Assembly: GCA_963995525.1 (NCBI GenBank) | Contig: CAXEFP010000911.1 | Span: forward strand, 62,001 to 126,000 | Reading direction: 5' to 3' | DNA from: Escarpia spicata | Taxonomy: Eukaryota > Annelida > Polychaeta > Sabellida > Siboglinidae | DNA length: 64,000 nucleotides | In this document: piece after piece, positions 1 through 11,921 of the stretch | How the letters are laid out: the number at the start of each line of letters is the position of its first letter | How positions within the stretch are numbered: the first letter of the stretch is position 1 | Translations under genes and position numbers: made by a program | Notes under the pieces: generated by a model | The model's database searches: none | Seen by the model: only the letters and a program-made list of their open reading frames with translations | Told to the model about the DNA's origin: nothing

Positions 1-4
1 CTAA

Positions 5-496
5 ACCGTCGGGCAGTTCGTAACACGGTTACGACAGCTGGCATCGTCATGCGATTACGGGAACAATGTCGATGAGTACATCAGAGATCAAGTAATCGAT
101 CGGTGGCGCTCTGATTCGTTGCGTACCAAATTCCTGGCCGCAGGAAAGGATCTCACGCTAAACAGGGCGATCGAGATAGCGCAAACGAGAGAATCGTCAG
201 AACGCCAGGCTAAAGACATGGCTCGTGGCACAGCAAACAACACAGCGTATGCTGCATTCAACAGGTCAGCACGCATACCATTCGAAACGCACACTCGTAA
301 ACCGGTCAACAGACATTCTAACACTCAGCAACGTCACGATCGGTGTACTCGCTGTGGCTTACAGGGCCATACAACTGACGAATGCAAGTGCACACGTGAT
401 AAAGAGTGTCACAAATGTGGAGTGCGTGGACATTTCGCTGTCATGTGCCAAAGCAAACCAAGGCAGCAGTCACAGCGCAGCTCACAGACGTGGTAA
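5..496 (+). pseudogene. gag: gypsy gag, C-terminal part with two CCHC zinc knuckles
   Basis: An open frame runs from base 5 to the stop at 494-496. It holds a capsid-like end (FVTRLRQLA, then a DLTLNRAIEIAQ stretch typical of gypsy Gag) followed by two CX2CX4HX4C knuckles, CTRCGLQGHTTDEC and CHKCGVRGHFAVMC, which bind RNA during packaging. The N-terminus is cut off by the window edge. The frame itself is undamaged, although the downstream pol is not. Confidence 0.85.
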
Positions 497-532
497 AAGA
501 AACGTGCACAGCCAGTCAATCCAATACGATAC

Positions 533-3497
533 ATGGCAGAATCAGCTGCCCATAGCGACAACAGCGAAAATGAGTACGCATTTACTTTGACGCCTCATTC
601 TGGCATGATCACAGCAATCATTGCAGATAGACCGGTTGACATGATTATTGACTCGGGTGCATCATGCTCCATAATCAACTCTACTGTAGCCGCGCAGTTG
701 CGAGAGCGAGGCGAGTAGTTTGAAGCATGCAAACGGACCATACATCCGTATGGATCGCAGCCAATCGAGGCGCGTAAGCTCGTCACTTGTGACGTGCAAA
801 TTGGTGACAAGTCGACAATCGCAGAATTTCTTCTCGTTCATGGAGATTCGCCTTCATTTCTGGGCAGGGCTACTGCTGAGCAGCTTGGGGCCCTGAGAGT
901 TGGAGTCAACTTTGTGTCCGACCGACAAACAGCAGACAAGGTCATTGCAAAATATCCGGGCATTGCCGCGGGTATAGGCAGTCTGAAAAATTTCACTGTC
1001 AAGCTGCACATTGACACGTCTGTCACACCGGTAGCTCGCAAACACAGCCGAGTGCCATTTCGTCTGCGAGACAAGGTCACCAAAGAGCTTGAAAAGCTTG
1101 AACGTGCAGACGTCAATGAGAAGGTCACAGGACCTACTGAGTGGGTGTCGCGAATCGTCACGCCACCAAAGCCAAAAAGTCCAGACGAAATACGTATCTG
1201 CGTCGACACGAGAGAGGCCAACAAAGCCATCTTACGCACGCGTCATGGGACGCCTACAATCGATGAACTGATTACAGGCCTGCAAGGGGCCACAGTATTC
1301 AGCAAAATAGATCTTCGGTCTGACTACCATAAGCTAGTCCTGCATGCCGTGATATAACAACCTTTTCAACACATATGGGGTTGTATCGATACAAACGACT
1401 GAGTTTTGGCATAAACTCGGCGGCCGAAGTATTTCAGCACACAATTCAGACGGTGTTGAACGGCATGAATGGCGCCATTAACATAAGTGATGACATCATT
1501 GTGTTCGGTGCAAGCCAAGAAGATCACGACAGGGCACTGTCTGAGTGTCTCAACAGACTACACATGTCCGGGTTAACAGTTAACTCGCCAAAGTGTTAGT
1601 TTAACAAAGCGAAGATCGGCTTCTTTGGACATGTGTTCTCGATGGAAGGAATTTCACCTGACCCGCAAAAGTTGAAAGATCTACAAGAAGCTGCACAACC
1701 GCTGAACCAATCAGAAGTACGCTCATTTCTCGGCATGGCACAGTACAGCGCGAGATTCATTGCAAGATTTGCAACAATCTCGGAGCCTCTTCGAGTCCTC
1801 ACACGGCAGGACCACCCATTGGTTTGGGAGAAGTCACAGACGGACGCGTTTAACGCAATAAAAAACGCATTGTCCGAGACGGCAACAAATGCCTACTACG
1901 ATTCTCACAAACCAACCGAGATACTCGTAGATGCCAGCCCAGTTGGCGTTACAACGATATTTACACAAGAATGCAAACCAGTCGCATACGCAAGCCGTGC
2001 GCTCTCGGACGTGGAGAGACGCTACTCACAAACAGAGCGTGAGGCATTAGCCGTTGTGTGGCGTTGCGAACACTTCAACATGTACACGGATGGCGCTGCA
2101 TGCACGATAATCACGGACCATAGGTCCCTGCTGGGCATATTGCAGAAGCCAAACCCGCCGCTACGAGTTGCGATGTGGGCACTGTGCTTACAATATTACA
2201 ACATTCGTCTAGAATACAGATGTGGTCGTGACAACCCAGCAGACTACCTGTCTAGACATCCAGCAACAAAAGTCAGCCAAGCGCAGCGTATGGCTGAGGA
2301 CTTCATCAGTCACATTGCTGACAGCTCTACGCCAAATGCCATCACCCTTGACGAAATTAAGGTGCACACAAGACAAGACAAGACCTTAAACAAGGTCATC
2401 GAGGTCATCCGCACAGGTCGTTGGCATGACACAGCTAACAACGAGTCAGCTGACATTGCTGCATTCCGGAAAGTGAGGGATGAACTGACAGTGGGAGAAA
2501 ATGGAGAGATTCTCGCATTGTCATCCCGACAGCACTTCGCAGTCGTGTCATACAGTTGGCACATGAGGGTCATCAGGGCATCTGCAAGACCAAAGCTCTG
2601 ATCAGAAGCAAAGTGTGGTTTCCAGGCATAGACAAGAAAACGGAAGCAGTCGTCATGGGTTGCATTCCGTGTGTTGCAAACTCCAACCGTCGCCAGATGG
2701 AGCCATTAAACATGACTACTCTACCGCGAGGCCCGTGGATCAATCTGAGCATTGATTTCTGCGGCCCAATACCGACAGGCGAATATTTACTCTGCGTCAC
2801 AGATGAATATTCAAGATATCCAGTCGTTCACGTGACCAGAAGCACCAGTGCAGAGACAGTTATGCCGATCATGGAGTCCATTTTTGCCATGTTCGGATAT
2901 CCAGAAACGATAAAGTCGGACAATGGCCCACCATTCCAGAGTAATGCGTAGACACAGTTTTTGCAGTCATGTGGCGTCCGTCACCGCAAAATCACACCGC
3001 TATGGCCGATGGCGAATGTACAAGTGGAGAACTTCAACAAGCCGATGACGAAGGCAGTACGTTCAGCCATCATTCAACATCGCAACTGGCGTCGCGAACT
3101 GCAGCAGTTTCTTCGAAACTATCGATCTACTCCGCATAGTTCTACACTGTTCACACCTCACCGACTACTGTTTGGTCGAGAACCGAGAACTAAGCTACCT
3201 GAGCTGCCAACGCTTCAGAGCGTGCACCCAGAAGATGAAGTCGTTCGCAGACAAGACGCTCGTGCAAAAGCGAGAATGAAAGAGTACTCAGACGAGCGTG
3301 CACACGCTTCACATGTGAACCTACAAATGGGAGAGGTTGTGCTTGTACATCAGCCTAGAGTGAACAAACTCTCTACTCCGTTCGCACCGACACCGCTCAT
3401 CGTCAGTGCAATGAAAGGACCAATGGTCACCGCCGTGCGTGGTGAAAGGTCCACGGTGACGCGAAATGTGTCTAAGTTCCGTCACGTGCGAGGCTAG
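533..3497 (+). pseudogene. pol: gypsy pol: protease, RT, RNase H, integrase (broken)
   Basis: The protease shows the DSGAS active site near 650. RT spans about 1000-1600 and shows FSKIDLRSDYH and the catalytic NISDDIIVFG motif. RNase H (about 1900-2130) has ILVDASPVG, the SQTEREALAV helix and TDHRSL. Integrase (2556-3200) has the CIPC zinc-finger half, the catalytic Asp residues in IDFCGP and KSDNGPP, and the Glu in QVENFNKP. The frame is interrupted by stops at 716-718, 1597-1599 and 2949-2951 and by frameshifts near 1345 and 2565. It would normally make the enzymes for cDNA synthesis and insertion; this copy cannot. Confidence 0.9.
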
Positions 3498-3685
3498 TCG
3501 CCCAATGAAATCGCACGACATCATCCCGAGGACACAGCTGCGGACGACGACTCGCCAACAGATGATGAGTCGTCTGAGACCCGTCACGATGACGAAGAGG
3601 TGCTTAAGCCACCTGCTCTGCAAGCTGTCCGTCCACAACGAGCTCGAAAAAAGCGACAGCGCTTAATCGAGCAAATCTAGAAATT

Positions 3686-3759
3686 GGGTGTAGGCGGATC
3701 GCTGCCCGTTCTAGATGCAGTTAGTTACACGATATAAGGGTGTAGGCGGATCGCTGCCC
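3686..3759 (+). repeat. 22-bp direct repeat after gypsy pol
   Basis: The 22 bases beginning GGGTGTAGGCGG and ending GCTGCCC occur exactly twice, at 3686-3707 and 3738-3759, 52 bp apart. They lie between the pol stop and the presumed polypurine tract. They could be a packaging or 3' processing element of this family, or a chance tandem duplication. Confidence 0.7.
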
Positions 3760-3941
3760 TTCATATCCGTTATCTAGTTAAGTTTTCAGTTAAATAACAT
3801 GGCATGTTTGTGCGTTCATCTGTTTACACAATGAACACTTTTCACAACGAATACTTATTAGGAATCCATGTCACAAACTTTATTGCAGTTCGATGTTCCT
3901 TTAATTAACAAATGTGACTAAGTAATCAAGGTAGAGAGGGA

Positions 3942-4109
3942 TGTAATATAGCCGCTCCCTGCATGTTATATACATACGTAGCCTATGTATTACGGACGGA
4001 TCCCGTTGACTTCGGATTTCTCCGGTGCTGGTCGGATCAAATAATAAACGACGGCCATGTTTCGTTCAGTCTGATAAATGGTGTTTCATTTAAAAGCAGC
4101 AATCATACA
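3942..4109 (+). repeat. probable gypsy 3' LTR
   Basis: A purine tract (GGTAGAGAGGGA, ending at 3941) directly precedes TGTAATATAG, as a polypurine tract precedes an LTR. An AATAAA polyadenylation signal lies at 4043-4048, and the segment can end in CATACA at 4109. The second LTR is not in the window, so the borders are inferred. A longer LTR starting at TGTAGGCGG (3689) is possible but lacks a purine tract. Confidence 0.5.
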
Positions 4110-4782
4110 ATAAGCAATGCATCAAAACCGAAAGGTTATTAAAAAAGAAAGGAACGTATAGAACAAATAAAGCACAATGAATTATGTTTTAACAAAACAT
4201 TTCGGCGTTGAAATATCTGGTCGGCGCAGAAGTCATATGCACACAAGGTTTCAGTACTTAGACGAAATATTCAATCGTGATTTAAATCAGCTTGATTGAA
4301 ATCGCCAACCCTACACATGGGTATGCCATGTCATGGGCAACATAGCAAATAGTATTACTACAAGCTATAGTATACTATTACCATATTCCAGCTAAACAGT
4401 TATGTGTACAGTACAGTAACTTATAGCATTTTAGTTTTTGGACCGACTATTCATACTGTCACGGTCAATGTTAAATTGGCGGACTAGCTAACCATTATTG
4501 GTCACCAAAAACATGAGGCGTAACTGTTCCAGAAAATATGCCAGGGGGAAAGTGTATGGTTAGGTTTAGCCTTTCTAAAGGTTATTTGGAAATAATTAAG
4601 GTAACACTATGTTTGTATTTGCACTTGCATTGTATATAAATCTATCTGTCCATGCTGATCGTCAGGTGTAAATAGCCTAGACTGCCTATGGGTATGCCTA
4701 TAGAATAACCATGTCCATGCCTATGCACACGCCATGGCCAATGGCTATGCCTTGGGCTTGGCTATGGCAGCTATGTCTATGT
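4110..4782. other. AT-rich spacer, no gene seen
   Basis: No coding signal or recognisable transposon protein. From about 4690 the sequence becomes a degenerate series of ATGGCTATGCC-like words that continues after the SINE (see 5242-5298). Confidence 0.6.
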
Positions 4783-5048
4783 AGGGCGCAGTGGCTCAGG
4801 GTTAGAGTCATGGGCTGCCGTATCGATCAGTTCACTCAGATGTATGAATGAGTACCTGGCTTTAGACAGTGGTGGATATTTGTGTACGATTAGTCTTCGC
4901 GCATCAATTGCAGCGTGACTGGATGCTTCCCACAGAAGTTGAGATGGTGTTCGATTGAACAGGTCTGCCAGGGGAGTAAAGTGTAAAGCGCCTTGAGCAG
5001 TCCTGATGACTGATCCAGAAACTGCGCTTACAACTTACCTTTACTTTT
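4783..5048 (+). mobile_element. tRNA-derived SINE-like element
   Basis: The head reads GGGCGCAGTGGCTCAGGGTT, resembling a tRNA A-box, and a weak B-box-like GATCAGTTCACTC follows about 35 bp later. The body ends in a tail (AAAGCGCCTTGAGCAGTC, then ACCTTTACTTTTA) like the conserved 3' regions of metazoan SINEs. I see no flanking target duplication with confidence. Confidence 0.5.
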
Positions 5049-5241
5049 ATGTCGTGTATGCTAAACTTTATAGGCTTAGACCTTAATTGCATAATTTAGG
5101 TATAATCTTTGCCATCAGCATGTACCCTACACAGCCATGGTCATGATATAAGGTAATACATTATAGGTCGAGGCTTGGGAAAAACAAAAATATTGTTGTT
5201 GACAACGTAACCTTAACTTAACCCACAACCCTGAAACTAAC

Positions 5242-5298
5242 CCATGGCTATGTCCCTATGGCTATGCCCATGTCATAGCCATAGGGACATAGCCATGG
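5242..5298. repeat. perfect 25-bp inverted repeat, 7-nt loop
   Basis: Arms 5242-5266 and 5274-5298 are exact reverse complements (both bounded by CCATGG), with loop CCCATGT. It sits in a patch rich in GGCTATG/CATAGCC words from 4690 to 5350, interrupted by the SINE. It can fold into a stable hairpin or cruciform. Confidence 0.9.
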
Positions 5299-5851
5299 CA
5301 TAGGCCATAGCTGTAGCCATGACATAGCCATAGGTTATAGGCATTGCGGGCATAACAGGCAGTCTTAGTATCAGATTAAGACTAGTCTCAAACTCAGCCT
5401 AAGGCTAAACCTAAACAAAGTGGAAGAAGTGTTGCAGCCGGGGTGGGGGGGCATGGATGTCATGCAAGTGCCAGCCAATGACACTGACAATGTCAGTGAA
5501 GACGCTAGAGCCTAGCCCTAGGCTATCCGTGTGTGGGCCACAGAATGACAGATTAGATGGGTACAGCGACCACGTCCAACCATAGCTCTAAACCTGCAGG
5601 TGTACATGTACAACAATACATTAGTCCAATGCAAATGGGAATTCCAATATCATTCGGAACTTACAGTCACCTGGGCACGATGCAACATCCAACGACCGAA
5701 TATTTCAGTAAGCTTGCCGGGAAATGTGCACGTGACTCAATATGACCTATATAGGGCACCGCGCATGCGCACAATTGAAAATCGACCATATATTTCAAGA
5801 CGAAATGTTTCAGTACACCGTAAATCGTTGATTATACGTGTCTTGACTCCC
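5299..5851. other. no gene seen
   Basis: Further CATAGCC words to about 5350, then unique sequence without a coding signature that I trust. Short open frames here have no recognisable family. Confidence 0.55.
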
Positions 5852-6755
5852 TCAGAATGAAGGTGCCGAGTGTTGGGGACTGGGCGGTTTCTGAGGGCAG
5901 AGCGTGCCAGTCACGGATGGTACGGGGAAAGAAGGTATATTGTTCATGTAGTCAGTGCGATAGATGATGCGCTGGTACTGTTGGCTGTGGTGGCTTCTTC
6001 TATTGCTGGGAGGCAAGGGCTTGACGTCGTCGCACCTCACACATGCTTATCCGTTATGGATTTTGTAGAGGATGGCGAGTCTGGCAGTGCCTCTAGCTAT
6101 CGTTGGCCACTGGAGCTGTTGGAGCATGTCGCTGGCGGTTAATTGTCTGATGTGTTCTGTGCCTATTGAGGACGAACTTGACAGCTATTCGCTGGATCAT
6201 ATCAATGTTGGAGATCAGCTTCTCGGTGTATGGATCCCAGACGGTGCTGGCGTACTCAGCATGCAATAGGCCGAACCACGGTCTTATACGCCAACTCTTG
6301 GATCTTGTTGGAGCCCTCCTTCAAGTTCCCTGTCGAGGGTACTATTGGCTAATGCGACGATGTTGTCAACATGAACACCACAGGACGGATCAGTCTGCAT
6401 GTTGTCCCCGGGGGTTCTTTACGGAGGACACTCGCTCGAGAGTGTGGTCACGGAGGGAGTAACTGGTGTGGACAGTCAGAGGTTTCCTGCGACGGGTCAG
6501 GGACAGGTGGCTACACTTGTTGAGATGGAACGTCATATCCCACTCTTCCTCCCATGCTTCCATTCTTCAGAGGTCTTCTTGGAACTTAGCTGGGACGTCT
6601 ATGCAGGTGATAAACCGATAGACGGCGGTGTCGTCAACAAACAATCGGGGCGGAGAGGAGACTTTGGCTGGGAGGTAATTTACATGTTAGGAAGAGACAA
6701 GGCTCAAATAAGGACCCCTGTGCGACGCTGTATTGACAGCGGCATTGCCGGACTG
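5852..6755 (-). mobile_element. Jockey/CR1-type LINE, 3' part of RT, decayed
   Basis: Read on the minus strand, 6755 to 6600 gives a damaged GxPQGSVLGP motif and then LFVDDTAVYRFI, the RT catalytic region. It is followed by LTVHTSYSLRDHTLE, then EYASTVWDPYTEKLI, and a C-terminal frame (6040-5852) ending near SVTGTLCP. This order is characteristic of LINE RT thumb and C-terminal regions. Several frameshifts are present. The 5' part is missing, as in most truncated LINE insertions. Confidence 0.8.
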
Positions 6756-7284
6756 CGATCCATCGATCTTGGCAGAGTGCATAATAGTTATTTATTATTA
6801 TATAGATACTAAAGTGGCAGTCCATAACGTACGTCACGTTTAGGGAATGGGGACCTCCTTGTAAGGGCGACGAAGCATGATATGAAGTTAGGAGTTCTGA
6901 AAGTACTATATTAGTATACTGTCATGTTTCTCATTCCATGATATATGAACTATGTTGTATTCACTGACATTGCAGTCCATGCTATTTTATGTCAGTGGCA
7001 CATGTCTCATTGTTATTATCGAACCACCCTCTGGTGACCATTGACCAGACTCTGACCAATTACTTTTACAGTGTCTGCCATCTTGTTTGTGGAAGTGACT
7101 ACATGTGTTTCTCAGTTGTTCTGCCAGAATAAAAATGTTCTCTAATGATACTCACTGTTTGGTGATGTTCACTAGCATATAAGTACACAACATACACAGT
7201 AATGCATGATGACATAAACCTACTCATTTATGAGACAAACTGAAAAACTGATTTTGTTTGATGCCTACCCAAATAGCAAACCCT
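6756..7284. other. no gene seen
   Basis: AT-rich unique-looking sequence between the LINE relic and the palindromic repeat cluster; no motif recognised. Confidence 0.55.
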
Positions 7285-7435
7285 CGTTGGGCCAACGTGG
7301 GTATTTTTCGTTGGCCCAGCGTTGGCAACCCATGTTGGGCCAACGTCATTTTGCTCATCGGCCCTCAGTTGGCCCAACATGTTCGGGCCAACATGGGTTT
7401 ATGATACACTGAATTTGGGCCAACTTTGGGCCACA
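7285..7435. repeat. TTGGCCCAAC palindromic repeat cluster 1
   Basis: Repeated copies of the self-complementary words GTTGGGCCAAC and TTGGCCCAACATG at irregular spacing. The same words recur at 11922-12262. Such clusters occur in many invertebrate and fish genomes and are probably fragments of a non-autonomous element, but I cannot name the family. Confidence 0.8.
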
Positions 7436-7604
7436 TGTGTTTATTCTGGGTGGGATTTGTGCTGGTACACTTGTGCTCTGGTGTTTAGACACTATACATT
7501 GGTGTATAGTGCAACGTACATATGATGACATTGGTCTTGGTTGTCAGTAATATTTTTATTAATATCGAACTACTCATAATATGGCACAATCACATCACTA
7601 CACT

Positions 7605-7905
7605 TAACACACACAAAACATACCGCGCACACACACACACGCCGCACACTGCGCACACACACGCACCACACGCAACACACACACCACACGCACCACGCGC
7701 ACCTCACACACGCACCCCACACACGCACACACGCACCACACACACACACGCACACATGCACACACGCACCACACACACACACACACACACCACACACACA
7801 CACACCACACAGTCACACACCCACCCACACACACATGCGCACATTCGCACACACACGCGCACGCACGAACACACACACAAACACACACACACAAACGCGC
7901 AGATC
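7605..7905. repeat. CA-rich microsatellite
   Basis: About 300 bp of imperfect CA repeat interspersed with CGCAC and CACGC words. The long open frames it creates on both strands are compositional artefacts. Confidence 0.95.
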
Positions 7906-9151
7906 AGCTGCAATTCGTGGAGCTGTAATGCTAGAATTGTTCCAGTTCTCCATCAGAGCACTCCTCCCACTCTGAGGTGTGGCTGCTTTAGTCCTCGCCA
8001 AGGTCTGCGATCGTCGTCCTGGTCCCATTGCGATCATTGGTTTAGTTTCTGCAATTATTATAATAATACAGGATTAGGTTTGTATAACATAACACTGCAG
8101 TATTTTCTGACTTTTACCAAAGCTAATAATATACATTACAGATTAGCCTTAATTTTAGATACGTTCAGTAAAATAATTAATCACCTAATTGAAATATGTT
8201 TATTATAATTCTGATCAATTGTTTTGACCCCAATGAGTGCTGCCGAGATAGGGCCTACAACTAAAAGGTGATAATCTGGATATAATATTATATACTACTG
8301 GAATGGAGGAAGAGTGAACTGCAGTCACCACAGATTCCTAAATTAATTAATTATTTGGTACTCAAAAGCCAAAATAGTGCTTATTTCAACACATGCAATA
8401 CAAAACAGGCAAAAGATGGTTTTTGTGGAATATTATTTACTGGTAAACAAACGTCAGTTCTGGTATAGTTTGAATAAGAATTCAGTGAAGAATAAATAGC
8501 AATCACCTGTAGAGGCTGCAAACTGTTAATCCAATTATCCTTTTATCCACATATCAAAGCCAAGAGCAGTCTCATACCATCAAAGGTAGAGGTTGATCTG
8601 AGGACTTCTGATAATCCTAACCCTATAACCAGCCAACAGCTGTCAGGCAGGAGCCTGACAAAATACACTGCCCAATGTGTTAGGGTAATTATCCCATCCA
8701 TTATTCTACTCCAGGGTGAAAAGCACCCTCCTGGGATAACCCACTGGGAGAGAGCCCCAGTAGTCATTTGATATCAGTAGAGGAGCAAACAACTAACGTG
8801 CCCCGCAATCAAAGATTAGACACAGGGTAGGAGATAACAAATACGGAAGAAGTTACTCTAAGCATACTAGTGGCCACTAAACTTGGGAAATGTGTCGGGA
8901 AGAGAAAGTCATTCAATAATAATGCATAACTCACTGGGTAACATTTCAGGATTTCAGGTATGTCGGAAGTTTTATAACAGGTGTCAACCTGGGACAACTC
9001 CTATCTGTAAGATCATGAGAAAAATCCTTAAGATCTGCAGAAAATCCTTACAAATTGTCAACGCAAACATAAACATAATTTTGGTATATAGGCACTGCCA
9101 TAACACATCTATAGACAATAACGAAATGCAACTCAGTCTGACACATATCAT
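7906..9151. other. no gene recognised
   Basis: AT-rich sequence. An imperfect short hairpin (AGGGTGAAAAGCACCCT) lies near 8713-8730. No protein motif of a known family was found on either strand. Confidence 0.5.
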
Positions 9152-9511
9152 TTATTTCATGTGCTCCTTATTGTAAACGACGGTAGCATGCTTCGCTTCG
9201 TGCAGCATTGCTGGCCTCACTTCAAAATCGCAACAGTTCGCGTCGAAGTTGACCTTGCACTGCAAGAACGCTGTTCTGGTGTCCGCGTTCAGAAATTTCC
9301 GGCATTCCGTGTGCACCTTGCGCACCATCGAGAACGCCCTCTCACAGTTGGCGTTGCTGTGAGACTTTTCGATCACCCACATCAGGGAGATCCAGCGATT
9401 CTGACATTGCTTCAATACCTCCGGCTCCTCGTTGGCGAACTCTTGAAACTCACGGAAGAGCTTTCGCCTCTTGGCACTGAAAATACGCACTCCATTTGAT
9501 ATGACATACAT
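9152..9511 (-). pseudogene. hAT transposase C-terminal dimerisation region, internally deleted
   Basis: The open frame joins LFREFQEFANEEPEVLKQCQNR and WISL directly to SHSNANCERAFSMVRKVHTE. In intact family members roughly the whole region between the RWLSL motif and the SNA-ER-FS motif is present, so an internal in-frame deletion is inferred. Confidence 0.8.
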
Positions 9512-9904
9512 TTACAAATGGCAAGTTTTAATAAACCATTTAATGTAGTAATTTCACAATGTGTCACCTCGGCCAGGTTGACAGTCCAAAACTGATTACA
9601 AGTTTGATTTGTTTTTAAATGTCTACATCACATGAGGGCAGCATTATAGTAGACGAGATGGTATAACTGCGGTCAAGGTGGAACCAGATGTCAATGAGCA
9701 GGTCATCAAAGGACAGTGACAGCTGCTTCACCCCAGCCTTCACACAGAGGTTTGCCAAGTGACAAATACATCCCAGGCTGAACACATGGGGCTGACGTTT
9801 GCGTACCCGCGACATCACTGGATTCCTGCTCCCGATCATGGTGTTGCAGTTGTCGCTTGTAAACTACACGCAGTTTGACCAGTCGATCTCCAGTTTCCTG
9901 CAAA

Positions 9905-10560
9905 CAACAGAGTTCAAATATTTCATTAATGTACCCAACTACTAAAGAATAACGTACAACTTTATTATGCCATTAGATAAAGTATAATGTATCAGCACGG
10001 TTTATAAATATGTTCAGCAGTTACCACGCAATAAATTTCATAATGACGAAAAAAATTCTGTGTAGTCATAATAATAATAAAATAATAATAATTTAAATAT
10101 AGCCTTTTATAGACTAAGTGTTTTATGTATAATCACCACGAATATCTCATGCGCAGTGCTCCGTTGCAAACGGGCTTGTCCAGTAAACGCACGAGAACGG
10201 CAAGGCGCTTGATAGTGTTGGGGTTAGGACACTGTTAGACTTCCTGCTTGGTTACCAAAAAAAAGTGCAGTATATTTTTGAGAAATGACTTTTTACAATA
10301 TTCACTTGCTCTGACATAAGTGCATTTGAGTAGTCAGATTTCTAGATGTGATTGTAGAAGCTGTTGACAGTAAACTGGTGTCTTTGTAGCTGATTTTATT
10401 AAGCGGAAGGGTATCTGGCAGCAATTTGGCTAGTTGACACTTTAGCCGGATTACTGCCTGCATCCATTTGTAAATATTGACGGGTGTCATACATACAGGC
10501 ATTTTGCAAGAGCTAGAGATATTAGATTTTGACTAAACTCGACAGGCATGTCAATTAGAT
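9905..10560. other. unassigned sequence inside the hAT relic
   Basis: AT-rich, with ATA repeats near 10070-10095. It separates two hAT segments that should be only a few dozen codons apart, so it is probably a later insertion. No coding match is recognised. Confidence 0.45.
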
Positions 10561-10600
10561 GATAATAACAACAGGTGAGAAGGTTAAGACACTTTATATG

Positions 10601-11205
10601 TCACGTTTTCTTATAATCACACAAAACATTAACATGGTCGCCAATGGGAAAACTGACAGTGTGCTGACCCCTGTTGCGGTCGGTGCTCTCGTCAATCATG
10701 ACGGAGAACGAGCAGCTCTGGCAACGGGCGATGACTGGGCCGGTCGCCTCCACGACCAGGCATCGATTGACGATCATCGTCGTTTTCGTTCTCCTGCACT
10801 TGAACGTTTTCGCTATGGTACTGTCCGGGAACATGCGGGGGTCATACTGCAGAAGTTGTCAGCGATGGCCGTCGGCATATTATGCTCCGCGACAAAGTAG
10901 GCAAACATCACCTCTGCGGTTGTTGTCAATTCCGGTGTCTCCGTTTTCGCCTTGAAAAAGGCGGTCATCGGCGCATGTTGAAGAGCCGACTTCGCGTTCT
11001 TCTCGTGCACCTTTGACCTAATGTGCATTCGAACGTCATACACGCCTGATAGTGATGCTGACACATTCACGTCGCGTGAATAAAAGACGCAACAAGCATG
11101 GTGATCGCCCAATTTCGATGGCGCGATTATTCCATTAAAAATCCGTTTCCATTCATCCTGGAAACGGCCCGCATACTGTTTTCGCTTCCTCGCGGGCGGC
11201 TCAAC
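10601..11205 (-). pseudogene. hAT transposase N-terminal region
   Basis: Two overlapping frames (about 11205-10813 and 10834-10601) cover the N-terminal finger-like segment and the first catalytic Asp region IDESTD. The switch of frame near 10825 marks a small indel. The strand and order agree with the C-terminal piece at 9152-9839. Confidence 0.8.
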
Positions 11206-11921
11206 TACCCTTTCGCATCAATTTCGTCCGAAGGTAGAGCGTGGTATGATTCCAGTTTGAATCGGACTTCCGAAACTACCGAAAGTATTCTGCGCATGCT
11301 CAAAATGGCAGGCTGGGATAAATATCGTGCTTCGCGCGTGCTCAGGGGAGCATTTCCTGTACGCACAGAGCACACTGGGATGCATTCAGTAAATCTCGCG
11401 GCAGTCAAGCTCGGTAAAGACGGGTAGCCCTCGATAGAAATCGGTGCCATTAAAAAATATGTCATGGAGATCGCGATTAATTGTTTTTGTCCAAATCATA
11501 AATAGCTGTAAGGATTGCTTCGTACGCCCGTAAGCCCGTACAATTCGCTCAAATCCGTAAGGCTTACGGGTAAAACGTACAAGTTGACACCTCTTCACCA
11601 CTTCCGGAGAGTACATTATTATTTAAACAAATACTCTGGATGTCAACATTCACATATTTTGAAATGGTGTGCACTGTGTCGGCGATCAGCAGTTATAATC
11701 ATAATTGTATTTGACAGTGTAAATAATTTTTTTCTAAAAATTAAGTTAATTTATTCAATTCACCGGATAAATGTGTTAGGTTGATTTAATAGAGAGATTT
11801 CAAATATAATTGTAATTTAATTAATTGACTTTTTAAGTTAATTTCCCCATCCCTAGTGTATACTTGATTACTTTTTGGAAAACTGAGAATTTGGCTTACA
11901 TTAGCACAATATCTTCAAGGA
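11206..11921. other. probable hAT 5' flank, no gene
   Basis: No coding signature. The word CCCCATCCCTAG near 11846-11857 resembles a hAT terminal end in outline, but I found no matching inverted partner near 8200-9150. Confidence 0.35.

Larger units (their letters stand above)
5..4109 (+). mobile_element. Ty3/gypsy LTR retrotransposon, decayed, 5' end outside window
   Basis: The order gag zinc knuckles, aspartic protease, reverse transcriptase, RNase H, integrase, then an LTR-like end is that of Ty3/gypsy elements; no envelope reading frame follows pol. The copy is dead: in-frame stops at 716-718, 1597-1599 and 2949-2951, and frame changes near 1345 and 2565. The 5' LTR and primer-binding site lie before base 1. 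GC content is clearly higher than in the AT-rich flanks after 4110, which suggests a fairly recent foreign insertion. Classification is firm; the exact 3' border is inferred from a purine tract and a TG...CA pair. Confidence 0.9.
9152..11205 (-). mobile_element. hAT-superfamily transposon remnant
   Basis: Minus-strand pieces match hAT transposase order. About 11205-10825 gives KRKQYAGRFQDEWKRIF, a degenerate zinc-finger-like SRDVNVS region and VMFAYFVAEHNMP. Then 10834-10601 gives MFPDSTIAKTF and the MIDESTD motif. Next 9839-9615 gives FSLGCICHLANLCVKAGVK and DLLIDIW. Finally 9511-9152 gives the SNANCERAFSMVRK dimerisation tail. There is a frameshift near 10825, about 650 bp of unrelated sequence at 9905-10560, and loss of the central domain. 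It cannot make active transposase. Terminal inverted repeats were not found. Confidence 0.85.

Noticed and set aside
3498..3941. Envelope gene making the gypsy element an errantivirus
   Set aside because: Only short frames lie between the pol stop and the LTR, with no signal peptide, fusion peptide or TM segment.
7522..8208. 228-codon frame and several minus-strand frames
   Set aside because: Made by the CA-rich microsatellite (HTHTHT / CVCVCV).
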